A stretch of DNA of 56,043 nucleotides from Dehalococcoidia bacterium (GTDB lineage: Bacteria; Chloroflexota; Dehalococcoidia; Dehalococcoidales; BS750m-G39). Below the pieces are notes generated by a model. That model had not been told where the DNA came from, did not search any database, and saw nothing but the letters and a program-made list of their open reading frames with translations. Position numbers and translations under genes: made by a program. Below, one piece after another: positions 16,514 through 24,278 of the stretch (its first letter is position 1; every line of letters starts with the position of its first letter). The stretch is taken from the NCBI GenBank assembly GCA_030608005.1, contig JAUWIX010000004.1:1-56043 (forward strand), in the 5' to 3' direction.

Positions 16514-17467
16514 CTAGTTATAAAGCTCTCGGTAGTGCTGAGCCAGTTCACCCAAGGTGGGGAAGCCCTGCCTTGTGCCCAGCTCGGCGATAGAGAGACG
16601 AGCTGCAATGTCACCTAGAAGTCCACATTCCCTCAGCCCCTTATCTTTAAGTAGCCCGTAGAGGAATCCGGCAGCAAAAGCATCTCCGGCGCCAGTAGTA
16701 TCCACTTCAGCCCCTATATCTCGGCTAGGGGGAATTACATATTCATTCTCGGCATCTCTGATATAGCCGACGGCGGTGGTTTTTCTAAGCCTGCTCCCTT
16801 TGCCCAGGGTAACCACAACATTCTGGCAGCCCTGCCTGAGACAGCTTTCTGCCCCGACGATAACATCCTCCCCGGTCAATTGCCGTATCTCATTCTGGTT
16901 AATGAACAGGATGTAGGTTCTGCCTAAGAGCGGGGCGAGAGTCTTGAGCCCCTTAATGGCATATAGTGCGCCCGGGGCAAAACTGAGCTTGACTGATAAA
17001 TCTAGCCTGTCTATCAATTCCAGCAATACCTTGAACTGCCTATCATCAGCAAAGGAAGAGAGATGAAGTATCCTTGCCTGATTTATATAGCTCAAGTCCA
17101 GGTCATCTATGGTGAGTAAATTATTGGCACCGGGTAGGACATAGAGGGAGCGCCTACCCAGCCTATCACTAAGGCATAATACCGAGCCAGTTTTTGCCCC
17201 GTGTTTAACCCTGATTTGACCGCTCTCCACCCCTACCGCTTGAAAATCCTGGAGCAATATTTTGCCTTCAGCGTCATCGCCAATAACGCCGCAAAAGCCG
17301 GCGCTTATCCCAAGTTTCGCCAAACCGTAGATGGTATTGGCGGCTGAGCCACCGGGAGACGATTCGGCCTCGTTTACCACCGCCTCCCCATCATCAAGGA
17401 TGCGCTCTACCTTATATATATGGTCTATATTCAGTGCCCCCAGCCCAACTACTTCAATATTAGACAT
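16514..17467 (-). CDS. PfkB-family sugar/nucleoside kinase
   Basis: A ribokinase-fold enzyme that phosphorylates a sugar or nucleoside from ATP. Visible: VVGLGALNIDHIYKVERI at the N-terminus, PGGSAANTIYGLAKLG (substrate glycine motif), INQNEIRQLTGED, VVVTLGKGS and the anion-hole signature DTTGAGDAFAAGFLYG. The substrate is not determinable; fructose-6-phosphate, adenosine and ribose kinases share these motifs. The frame runs 13 codons further upstream, but that part lies inside repeat copy 5 and resembles the repeat in sequence, so ATG 17467 is the sensible start (317 residues). It is convergent with clpP. Confidence 0.9.
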   Translation of the reverse strand: MSNIEVVGLGALNIDHIYKVERILDDGEAVVNEAESSPGGSAANTIYGLAKLGISAGFCGVIGDDAEGKILLQDFQAVGVESGQIRVKHGAKTGSVLCLSDRLGRRSLYVLPGANNLLTIDDLDLSYINQARILHLSSFADDRQFKVLLELIDRLDLSVKLSFAPGALYAIKGLKTLAPLLGRTYILFINQNEIRQLTGEDVIVGAESCLRQGCQNVVVTLGKGSRLRKTTAVGYIRDAENEYVIPPSRDIGAEVDTTGAGDAFAAGFLYGLLKDKGLRECGLLGDIAARLSIAELGTRQGFPTLGELAQHYRELYN

Positions 17468-17470
17468 ATG

Positions 17471-17560
17471 AACCCTATCCCCCTTAATCCCCCTTCCCCT
17501 TACCAAGGGGAAGGGGAAGGATAGTTTCTTTAGAGGGGCTTCGCCCCTCTAAAACTCCCA
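17471..17560 (-). repeat. Palindromic intergenic repeat, copy 5 (half element)
   Basis: Begins aaccctatcccccttaatcc, then hairpins cccttcccctt..aaggggaaggg and tagaggggcttcgcccctcta, ending aaaactccc. It is a half element in the orientation opposite to copies 4 and 8, immediately upstream of the PfkB start. The following 147 bases to 17707 hold no gene or clear signal that I can identify. Confidence 0.8.
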
Positions 17561-17707
17561 ATCTTGTTGTTATGCTTTTTATGCAGAGTGTCGTTTGAAG
17601 CGATTAGAGTGTGGCACTACCTACCGTGTGAAGCTAGTCTCTTACGCTGATAGGTGCTTTGTCTAGCAGAGGGTAGCCAAAGCAAATAAAATTTTGATCA
17701 TTGGGCA

Positions 17708-18250
17708 CTATCGTGTTCTTCCTTTCTCGCCCAATATGATATTAGTCCACCCCTCTAAGCTACGGTCTCCCTTTTGGTTCCATTGGGGTATCTTCAATTT
17801 CTTGGATAGTTCTTCTGTAGGCAACAGAATCAAACGTTGCATAAGAGGAGCAATAGATTTCTGTCTGGAGGTTTCTCTAATTTGAGGAAGACCGCAATCC
17901 GATGCAAAAGCCTTGACATCACGTATGGTGGGCAAAACGCTCTTCGTCTGTAGAGCATCGTAGAAAGCTGAGATAAGTTCATACTTCTGTGGTTCGGTCT
18001 CTTGGAGAAGCGCTAAGGTTTTCTCTATCAATGTTACAGTTTTTTTCTTAGTGGCTTTTCCCGTAATTGGGGTCTCTCTGGCTATCCTCGCACCAGTTGA
18101 TAACAGATGAGTTAGTTTTTTCATAAGGTCAGTTGATCGACTGGAATTTGCCAGAATTTCAAAAGGTTCTGGCCCGTACTTCCTTATGAGCCTTGCCAAA
18201 TCTACCAATAAATCTAACTCAGGGCGGTCTTTTTCAAGGGGGGTTTTCAT
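17708..18250 (-). CDS. Unknown alpha-helical partner of the ParA-like ATPase
   Basis: Not recognised. The 180-residue protein is rich in Lys, Leu and Glu and is predicted mostly helical, with a basic stretch (GKATKKKTVTLIEKTL) in the middle. There is no ParB nuclease-like motif, no helix-turn-helix that I can point to and no membrane segment. Its ATG overlaps the stop of the ParA-like gene in the pattern ATGA, so it is coupled to it. ParA ATPases usually work with a cognate DNA-binding or cargo-adaptor protein encoded just downstream, so this is the natural candidate; that role is inference from position only. Confidence 0.75.
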   Translation of the reverse strand: MKTPLEKDRPELDLLVDLARLIRKYGPEPFEILANSSRSTDLMKKLTHLLSTGARIARETPITGKATKKKTVTLIEKTLALLQETEPQKYELISAFYDALQTKSVLPTIRDVKAFASDCGLPQIRETSRQKSIAPLMQRLILLPTEELSKKLKIPQWNQKGDRSLEGWTNIILGEKGRTR

Positions 18251-19095
18251 AGTCCTATCCTATCCGCAAATTCCTTTGCGAAACTATGGAACTTTTGAGC
18301 TTGATCCCATCTAGAGTAAGATGTTCTAAATATTGGTTTACCCTCACGTGCTCCTTTGGGATATGACCTAGAATAGCTGACTTCCGCCTTAAACACATAC
18401 CATCCATGCTTTTTCGCCTCAGCCTTAACCTCTGCTTTGGATGTTGCCTCCTCAGGCACATATTGAGTGGTAGAATTAAAAACTATTCCGGCAAGTTCCA
18501 AGTTGTGGTCTTCATGATGCGCATGGAATTCAGCCATTGAGCGAACAAGTAATGGCAAGCCTATAGTAGATAAGTATTCTGGCTTAACAGGGACGAGTAT
18601 ATAATCACTCGTTAGATAGGCAGCCATCGTTAGAAACGACTCAGTAGGAGCGCAGTCAAGAAGGATGAGGTCATACTGGTCATCAATCTTTGACACGAAT
18701 TTAGCAAGTAACCCTTCCTTCTGGCCTGGGTTCATCAACGAGTAAGCTAGTTCCAGGCGTGAAGGTATTAGGTCAATGCGACTTCCGTCACGAAATGTTA
18801 CAACATTGTTTATCACATTAGCGAGGTCTAGTGCTTTTAGCCCCTTACTGTCTGGAGTTCGTGTGAGCTGTTCGAAAATATCCCAAACCGTTGGTCTCCC
18901 TTCGTCAAGAATTTGCTTTACCTTTGCTTGCCCTACAAGATACTGAGTCGCATTGAATTGAGGATCTAGATCGATTACCAGTACCTTTTTCGACCAATTA
19001 GGCATTGCAGTGAATTGCCACGCCAGATTAACGGCAAGTGTTGATTTCCCGACACCGCCTTTCATATTTATGAGCGAGACCTTCTTCGCCATCAT
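18247..19095 (-). CDS. ParA/MinD-family ATPase (Soj-like)
   Basis: A 282-residue deviant Walker ATPase. Visible: the Walker A motif KGGVGKST at residues 13-20 with its signature Lys, Walker A' VLVIDLDPQFNATQYL, and Walker B YDLILLDCAPTESFLTMAAYLTSDYILVPVKPEYLST. Such proteins segregate plasmids or chromosomes or position large cargo. This one is not beside a parB or an origin. It is paired only with the unknown helical gene downstream and has its own promoter overlapped by a perfect palindrome. The region's neighbours have unrelated functions, so this is probably an acquired two-gene cassette. Two ATGs in tandem (19095, 19092) follow aaaggggg. Confidence 0.92.
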   Translation of the reverse strand: MMAKKVSLINMKGGVGKSTLAVNLAWQFTAMPNWSKKVLVIDLDPQFNATQYLVGQAKVKQILDEGRPTVWDIFEQLTRTPDSKGLKALDLANVINNVVTFRDGSRIDLIPSRLELAYSLMNPGQKEGLLAKFVSKIDDQYDLILLDCAPTESFLTMAAYLTSDYILVPVKPEYLSTIGLPLLVRSMAEFHAHHEDHNLELAGIVFNSTTQYVPEEATSKAEVKAEAKKHGWYVFKAEVSYSRSYPKGAREGKPIFRTSYSRWDQAQKFHSFAKEFADRIGL

Positions 19096-19118
19096 TAACC
19101 CCCTTTGAATACCCTATC

Positions 19119-19161
19119 CTAGACTTTCCATAAGTCTAGTCAATATCCCTTTTACTGTCAA
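19119..19161 (-). promoter_or_regulatory. ParA-cassette promoter overlapped by a perfect inverted repeat
   Basis: On the minus strand TTGACA (19161-19156), a 17-bp spacer and TAGACT (19138-19133). A perfect 8-bp palindrome ctagactt-tccat-aagtctag (19119-19139) covers the -10 and the presumed start site. Such an overlap is typical of an autorepressor operator, as in ParA-regulated partition operons. Confidence 0.65.
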
Positions 19162-19245
19162 ATTATTCAGACGTTTGGTTAAACAAATAATCGACTCTAC
19201 GCTTTACGCTCTTCCCTTTATAAAGGACATATTCCTATAATAAAC

Positions 19246-20235
19246 TCACCCCAGCTTACCAGCCTCTTCTCTAACCAGGCGCCTTATTCTCTTATGAACC
19301 TCAATAACATCGTTTATATCTTTTCTGCCCGATAGCCAGTGAAAATAGCCCCCATCCCCTTTACCCCCCCATTTCTCTTTGTATTTCACTATTTTCTCCA
19401 CCCCCCCTCGATGACCTTTCTGCCACGCAGTTAATACCTCTGTCAGGTCACTGATGAGTGTAGAGGCTAAGCCCATAGTTGAATAGGGCAGGGCATACTC
19501 ATTAGCATTAAAGGCAATGGCTACCCCCCCCGCCTCCTCCACTGCCTGAAGCATCCTGAAATCGGTAATGCTATCTCCTACCACCACCCACTTAGATAAA
19601 GGCTGGTCATAGGCATTAGCAAATCTGGTTAAAGCGGCTACTTTACGCCGTCCCCCCATTGGCTTCACCTCTTTTATTGCCGCCCCCAGGTCGGTAGCCG
19701 GCAGTTTCTCCCAGAAGAAGTTATCCAGGCTTTGCTTAATTCGGTCATCATCAGCAACTGGGCGCATGGTCAGCATATCTTCCTCGGCCTGCTGTAGTAG
19801 TTGGGAGTCTTCTTGACATAAAGTTGCTCGGAACTTATTCAGGGGGAAGGGGGTGCAAGCAACATTATGGGCGTAAATACCTAATTTTTGGGTAATATGA
19901 ATGGCATATTGTTCGTAAGTGGTGGTGATACAAAATACTTTCCAGCCATTATACTGAAGCCAGGACACAAGCTTGGTTGCACCACCGATTAAGCCGGCTT
20001 CGGCAGCTAGAGTGGCGATGTTAGCCTCTGAAATATTATGGAGGATGAGGAAAGGCACTATAAGAGCTAGAGTATCCCCCGGCTCATAGTCTTCCCTTTC
20101 CTCCAGCGTCAGCAGGTCATCGTAGCGACTGATAACCTCAAAAATCCTATCGCCGTTGGGGAAAAGCTTCATTAACTCATAGGCATTATCCTGAGGTGAT
20201 AGTGGTCCTTCAAGGTCAAAACAGATAAAGTTCAT
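19246..20235 (-). CDS. HAD-superfamily hydrolase (phosphatase-like)
   Basis: A 329-residue haloacid dehalogenase-fold protein. Motif I is FICFDLEGPLSPQDNAYELM: the nucleophile is Asp7, while the usual second Asp (DxD) is Glu9. Motif II is near VFCITTTYEQYA, and motif III/IV is WVVVGDSITDFRMLQAV. A cap of about 100 residues lies between. Proteins with this DLEGPLSPQDNAYEL start are found in anaerobes and archaea and are sometimes annotated near energy-converting hydrogenase genes; no substrate is established. The start overlaps the end of the formyltransferase-like gene by 20 bases, so the two are coupled in the xerC-pepP-efp-PHP-formyltransferase-HAD run. Confidence 0.82.
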   Translation of the reverse strand: MNFICFDLEGPLSPQDNAYELMKLFPNGDRIFEVISRYDDLLTLEEREDYEPGDTLALIVPFLILHNISEANIATLAAEAGLIGGATKLVSWLQYNGWKVFCITTTYEQYAIHITQKLGIYAHNVACTPFPLNKFRATLCQEDSQLLQQAEEDMLTMRPVADDDRIKQSLDNFFWEKLPATDLGAAIKEVKPMGGRRKVAALTRFANAYDQPLSKWVVVGDSITDFRMLQAVEEAGGVAIAFNANEYALPYSTMGLASTLISDLTEVLTAWQKGHRGGVEKIVKYKEKWGGKGDGGYFHWLSGRKDINDVIEVHKRIRRLVREEAGKLG

Positions 20236-21058
20236 TTTTGTAAGCCCCTTTTAATTGTTCATCAATCTCGTCGGTCAGATTATACCCGCTAATAGGTTTT
20301 CCCTCGGCGTCAACCACTTTACCTGCCATAATCTTAACTTTGCCCTGGCTAAACGCCTTAATGGTAGCTATTATTAGCGGAAATTCTCTAGCCAATCCAT
20401 GTTTGCGGATGAGCTTGAACAGGCGGTTATTTTCGCCCTGCCTCTTTTTAATCTCTTCAAGAGGATGCCCCTCTATCTCCTGCCAATATCGGTCAAATGG
20501 GTTGCCTCTAATGGGGAAGGTGCAGTAGGTCGCCGGCGGTCCCTTGTCCAGCTCAGGGGTTACCAGGTGCATCATTACCCCTGTTTCCTCAGCCTGGTTA
20601 TCAATCAGTTGCCAGATTACCTCCTGCCAGGTTCCTTTAGGTCCGCGCGGAGCCGCCGGGTGAAGGTTAATCATATTGTATCTGTGGCACATCTCCTTGC
20701 CGACGATAAGCATGTAGCCAGCCAGGACGCACAGGTCAGCATGAAAGCCTCGTAGCCGATTCATCACCTCTCGGTCATAGTCAAGCCGCCATGTGGGCAA
20801 ACTCTCCCCTAGGTCTATAATAGGAATGCCTCTGTCGGCTTTAAACCTTCGGTAGGAAAAGCAGACGAGAGGCATGCCATAACTCTCAACCAGTTTGAGG
20901 AATAAATCGCTCTCTTGTGATTCACCAGACTCACGATTGTAGAAAACAAAGGCTATCTCAGCCTCAATCTCGCCCAGCGCGATGCCCCTCTGAACCACTG
21001 TCAGCAAATCCCTGGCTGCTTTATCCCTGCCTGTAGAAAACCAGCCAATTTTATACAT
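20216..21058 (-). CDS. Formyltransferase-family protein (PurN/Fmt-like)
   Basis: The protein has the formyltransferase fold of GAR transformylase and methionyl-tRNA formyltransferase, which transfer a formyl group from 10-formyl-tetrahydrofolate. The catalytic Asn-His-Asp set appears as NLHPAAPRGPKGTW (Asn and His) and VTPELDKGPP (Asp). The N-terminus YKIGWFSTGRDKAARDLL fits PurN, but the protein is 280 residues, about 80 longer than PurN. The substrate side is unlike PurN, so a different acceptor is likely. It is 3 bases after the PHP gene and overlaps the HAD gene. Whether the three form one pathway is inference. Confidence 0.8.
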   Translation of the reverse strand: MYKIGWFSTGRDKAARDLLTVVQRGIALGEIEAEIAFVFYNRESGESQESDLFLKLVESYGMPLVCFSYRRFKADRGIPIIDLGESLPTWRLDYDREVMNRLRGFHADLCVLAGYMLIVGKEMCHRYNMINLHPAAPRGPKGTWQEVIWQLIDNQAEETGVMMHLVTPELDKGPPATYCTFPIRGNPFDRYWQEIEGHPLEEIKKRQGENNRLFKLIRKHGLAREFPLIIATIKAFSQGKVKIMAGKVVDAEGKPISGYNLTDEIDEQLKGAYKNELYLF

Positions 21059-21061
21059 GGC

Positions 21062-21715
21062 TCACCGTTTATTAAGATTACTTTTTAGCCTTGCCCAGAC
21101 ACTAGCAAAATGAATGAAAGGGTTTGTCCTATGTCCCGAAATCTTGCCCTTTTCCAGAGCCTGGAGGAAGTCATCCTTGCCATTGAATTCAGGCATCTCA
21201 ACATAGGCGTTGCCTATCTCATGAGGGGTATGGGCATCACTGCCAGCACCTTTGGCGATACCATACTTCAAGGCAAAAGCTAGAGCTTTAGCCGAAGTCT
21301 GGAGGAGAAGATTTCGTGAATTGAATACTTCTATAATATCAATTTGTTCTGCTATTTCCTCCATTATGTTGCTACGTAATGCAGATTGGCGGAATATATC
21401 AAAAGGGTGTGGTATGCATACCAGGGCACCCTGAGCCCTGATCCGAGATATTGTCTGTTCCACAGATAGTCGGCTGGGTATGGTCTCTTCAAGGAACATG
21501 CCTATAATTTCGCCATGTGAGGTTAAGATTTCCTCAGCTACAATTACCGGAAAAGGCGATATCTCCCGCATCCTTAATGCTCCCTCAGCGGTACCATGGT
21601 CACAGATAGCAATGCAGTTTATCCCAACCTCAAGGCAACGACTGACTATCTTTTCTAAAGGTGTATTGCAATCCATGGAATATTTAGTATGAATGTGGAG
21701 GTCAGCTTTTAACAA
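21062..21715 (-). CDS. PHP-domain metal-dependent phosphoesterase
   Basis: A 217-residue PHP-domain protein. Visible metal ligands: ADLHIHTKYSMDC (motif 1), AICDHGTAEG (motif 2), VCIPHPFD (motif 3) and KGAGSDAHTPHEIG (motif 4). The start is TTG 21715, immediately before KADLHIHT; no ATG lies closer. PHP proteins hydrolyse phosphoesters, including histidinol phosphate and 3',5'-nucleotide bisphosphates; this short single-domain type is often a general phosphoesterase. It sits 6 bases after efp and 3 before the formyltransferase gene, inside one transcript. Confidence 0.9.
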   Translation of the reverse strand: MLKADLHIHTKYSMDCNTPLEKIVSRCLEVGINCIAICDHGTAEGALRMREISPFPVIVAEEILTSHGEIIGMFLEETIPSRLSVEQTISRIRAQGALVCIPHPFDIFRQSALRSNIMEEIAEQIDIIEVFNSRNLLLQTSAKALAFALKYGIAKGAGSDAHTPHEIGNAYVEMPEFNGKDDFLQALEKGKISGHRTNPFIHFASVWARLKSNLNKR

Positions 21716-21721
21716 TTCAGC

Positions 21722-22282
21722 TCAACTAACCCTCTCTAGATATTCGCCAGTGCGAGTATCAACCTTAATAACATCCCCGTTGTTAATAAACAGAGGAACC
21801 TGGATGGTAATGCCGGTCTCCAGCTTGGCAGGTTTATTGCCGGCTGTGGCTGTATCCCTTTTAAAACCAGGTCCGGTATCAATCACCTGAAGCTCGACAG
21901 CAGTGGGCAGCTCCACACCTACCAGCTCGCCCTTATAGCTCGATACCTCCAGCGACATGCCCTCTTTTAAGTAGTTGAGGGTGTCACCTAGCTGACTGGC
22001 AGCGATGGGCATCTGCTCAAAGTTTTCCTCGTCCATAAAGTAGTGTAAGTCGCCATCGTTATAGAGGTATTGCATGGTGCGATAGTCTAGGCGTGCCCGG
22101 CTAAACCTTTCGCTAGCCTGAAAGGTTCGCTCAATAGTGTGACCGCCGCGGATATCACGGAGCTTAAGACGAACTACAGCGCTACCACGCCCTATCTTAA
22201 TATGCTGATAATCCAGAACTTGATACAGCTTTTCCTCCAGCTCAATGGTAATCCCTTTCCTTAGCTCACCGCTATCTATCAT
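21722..22282 (-). CDS. efp: Elongation factor P with Arg at the modification site
   Basis: EF-P relieves ribosome stalling at polyproline. The protein is 186 residues with KOW-like and two OB domains and the C-terminal signature NNGDVIKVDTRTGEYLERVS. The tip loop reads HIKIGRGSAVV: numbering from ATG 22282, the residue that is normally modified Lys is Arg32. Arg32 EF-Ps in Pseudomonas and relatives are rhamnosylated by EarP, and no earP is visible in this window. ATG 22282 follows ggag at good spacing; an in-frame TTG at 22294 overlaps that site and is unlikely. pepP-efp is a conserved pair and the two genes are 17 bases apart here. Confidence 0.95.
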   Translation of the reverse strand: MIDSGELRKGITIELEEKLYQVLDYQHIKIGRGSAVVRLKLRDIRGGHTIERTFQASERFSRARLDYRTMQYLYNDGDLHYFMDEENFEQMPIAASQLGDTLNYLKEGMSLEVSSYKGELVGVELPTAVELQVIDTGPGFKRDTATAGNKPAKLETGITIQVPLFINNGDVIKVDTRTGEYLERVS

Positions 22283-22299
22283 GAAAAACTCCAAATTGT

Positions 22300-23376
22300 T
22301 TATTTTTTGGCTTTTGAAATTTCCCTGACTTTCCCATTTTCTATCACTACCAAATCCTCAACCCTCACCCCTCCCCACCCGGCAAGATAAATGCCAGGCT
22401 CAATGGTAAATACCATACCATCAACAAGGTGTTCTAACGAATTTGGACCAAGGCGTGGCTGCTCATGGGGGGCTAGCCCTACACCGTGACCTAAGCCATG
22501 ACCAAAGGCTTCACCATAGCCCGCCTGTTCAATAATTATCCTGGCTACCTCGTCAGCCTCGCCACCGCTCATTCCCTCCCTAATTATAGCCATTACCGCT
22601 AGCTGGGCTCCAAGAACGATATCATATACCTTATTGAAGGTATCGTCAGGAGTGCCAAGGCAGATAGTTCGGCTCAAGTCACTGCAATAACCTCCAACTC
22701 TGGCTCCAACATCAATTATTATCGGCTCACTAGAGTGGATAGCACGCGCCGAAGGTTTGGCGTGGGGCAGGGCAGAATTTGGTCCTGAGGCAACAATAAC
22801 ATCAAAGGGTATAGTCTCGCTGCCCCTTTCTCGTAAGAATTTCTCTATCTCCCAGGCTACTTCTCTCTCCCTCATGCCAATGTGAATCTTGTCCTGGATA
22901 TATTCAATAGCAGCATCGGTTATTTCTGCCGCTTTGATGATAAACTCGATTTCCTCAGGCTCCTTAATTGCCCTGAGGGATTCTACCATTCTATCTACCG
23001 GGATAAGCTTGAGCTTGGATTCGCCTTTATTCAGTATATCACATAACTGCCGATGCATGGCGAAGGTGATATGTTCAGCCTCAAATCCCAGCCTTTTTAT
23101 GTCTAACTCAGCTACCAGTCTGGGAAACCAGCCGCCTAAATCACCAGTTACTCGAAAAATCTCATAATCAGGGGCTTGTCTCTTGGCTTGCTCTATATAG
23201 CGAAAGTCAGTGGCTAAAATTGTGTTTTGGGCTGTAATCAGCAGAAAACCGGAAGAGCCATCAAAGCCAGAAAGGTAGCACCTATTCTCCGCTTGGGAGA
23301 TGAAGATGCTGTCAATCTCCTTTTCGCTTAGCCCTTGGCGCAACTTTTGTATTCTATTGCCTATTTTCAGATTCAT
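22300..23376 (-). CDS. pepP: Xaa-Pro aminopeptidase / M24 family peptidase
   Basis: A dimetal peptidase that removes N-terminal residues preceding proline. The 358-residue protein has the creatinase N-terminal domain (residues 1-130) and the M24 pita-bread domain. Metal ligands: IIIDVGARVGGYCSDLSRT (two Asp), GHGLGHGVGLAPHEQP (His), VFTIEPGIYLAG (Glu) and GGVRVEDLVVI (Glu). The start ATG lies inside the 3' end of xerC, which overlaps by 23 bases. efp follows. The neighbourhood with efp (proline-related translation) is common. Confidence 0.93.
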   Translation of the reverse strand: MNLKIGNRIQKLRQGLSEKEIDSIFISQAENRCYLSGFDGSSGFLLITAQNTILATDFRYIEQAKRQAPDYEIFRVTGDLGGWFPRLVAELDIKRLGFEAEHITFAMHRQLCDILNKGESKLKLIPVDRMVESLRAIKEPEEIEFIIKAAEITDAAIEYIQDKIHIGMREREVAWEIEKFLRERGSETIPFDVIVASGPNSALPHAKPSARAIHSSEPIIIDVGARVGGYCSDLSRTICLGTPDDTFNKVYDIVLGAQLAVMAIIREGMSGGEADEVARIIIEQAGYGEAFGHGLGHGVGLAPHEQPRLGPNSLEHLVDGMVFTIEPGIYLAGWGGVRVEDLVVIENGKVREISKAKK

Positions 23377-24274
23377 CGTCTTTCTCCCGTGCTATTGGGT
23401 GAGCTGATAGGTATACCTTTCTCGCCTGACTTTTGGTTACATGGGTGTAAATCTGGGTGGAGGATAGCCTGGCATGACCCAGAAGCTCCTGGACCACCCT
23501 TAAATCAGCCCCTCCGTCAAGTAAGTGGGTGGCGAAGGTATGACGCAGCATGTGGGGATGAACCCTCTTATTTAGCCCAGCTCTTTTAGCATATTCCTGC
23601 AATATTCTTTGTACCCTTCGTTCCATAAGGCGCTGCCCATAGCGATTGAGGAACAGGGCATTACTTCTTTTTTCTGCCAAGAGTTTAGGTCTGCCCTGGC
23701 TGAGGTAATGGCGCAGTGCCTCGGCGGCTGGCTCGCCCATTAGCACCACCCTCTCCTTGGAGCCCTTTCCCCAGACACGGATTTCATTGGTATCAAGATT
23801 GATTTGCCCCAGATTTAGGCTTACCAGCTCGCTTACCCTCAGACCGGAGGCATAGAGTAGCTCTATCAAAGCTCGGTCACGCTGCCCCTGGGGTGTGGAT
23901 AAATCAGGGGCTTTCAGCAGTCGCTCTACCTCCTCTATGGTGAGAAAGGAGGGCAAGCGCTTGTCCAGCTTGGGTGAAGAGGTAGTGACTACCGGGCTGG
24001 CGGACACCACTCCCTCCCGTAGTAAGTAGCGGTAGAAGGAGCGGATAGCCGACAGCTTACGGGCAATGCTTGCCTTAACAAAACCCTGCTCCATAAGATA
24101 GGATAAGTAATCGCGCAAGGTATGTCTATCTACTTCCTTTAGCGAACCAATACCTTTGGTTCTAAGGAACTGAAAAAAGCCCAATAAATCAGTCTTATAG
24201 TTGCGCACAGTGTAGTGTGAAGCATTCCGCTCCACCTCAAGGTAATTTATGTATTTATTAAAAATTTCTTGCAT
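23354..24274 (-). CDS. xerC: Tyrosine recombinase XerC/XerD-type
   Basis: Resolves chromosome dimers at dif. All catalytic residues are visible in the 306-residue protein: Arg in ASGLRVSEL, Lys in WGKGSKERVV, HxxR in HPHMLRHTFATHLLDGGADL, His in LLGHARLSSTQIYTHV with the nucleophile Tyr in that last motif. The N-terminal SAM-like core-binding domain is FNKYINYLEVERNASHYTVRNYKTDL. Length and motifs fit a housekeeping Xer rather than a phage integrase. In many bacteria topA is followed by xerC; here a restriction-modification pair is inserted between them. Confidence 0.93.
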   Translation of the reverse strand: MQEIFNKYINYLEVERNASHYTVRNYKTDLLGFFQFLRTKGIGSLKEVDRHTLRDYLSYLMEQGFVKASIARKLSAIRSFYRYLLREGVVSASPVVTTSSPKLDKRLPSFLTIEEVERLLKAPDLSTPQGQRDRALIELLYASGLRVSELVSLNLGQINLDTNEIRVWGKGSKERVVLMGEPAAEALRHYLSQGRPKLLAEKRSNALFLNRYGQRLMERRVQRILQEYAKRAGLNKRVHPHMLRHTFATHLLDGGADLRVVQELLGHARLSSTQIYTHVTKSQARKVYLSAHPIAREKDDESENRQ

Positions 24275-24278
24275 AGAA

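Noticed and set aside
17708-18250. Naming the ParA partner as parB
   Set aside because: No ParB N-terminal CTPase motif (GxxRR) and no helix-turn-helix could be identified; only the position suggests a partner.
23354-24274. The tyrosine recombinase as integrase of a mobile island
   Set aside because: Length, motifs and its place in a pepP-efp-topA neighbourhood fit housekeeping XerC; no att-like direct repeats or cargo genes flank it.
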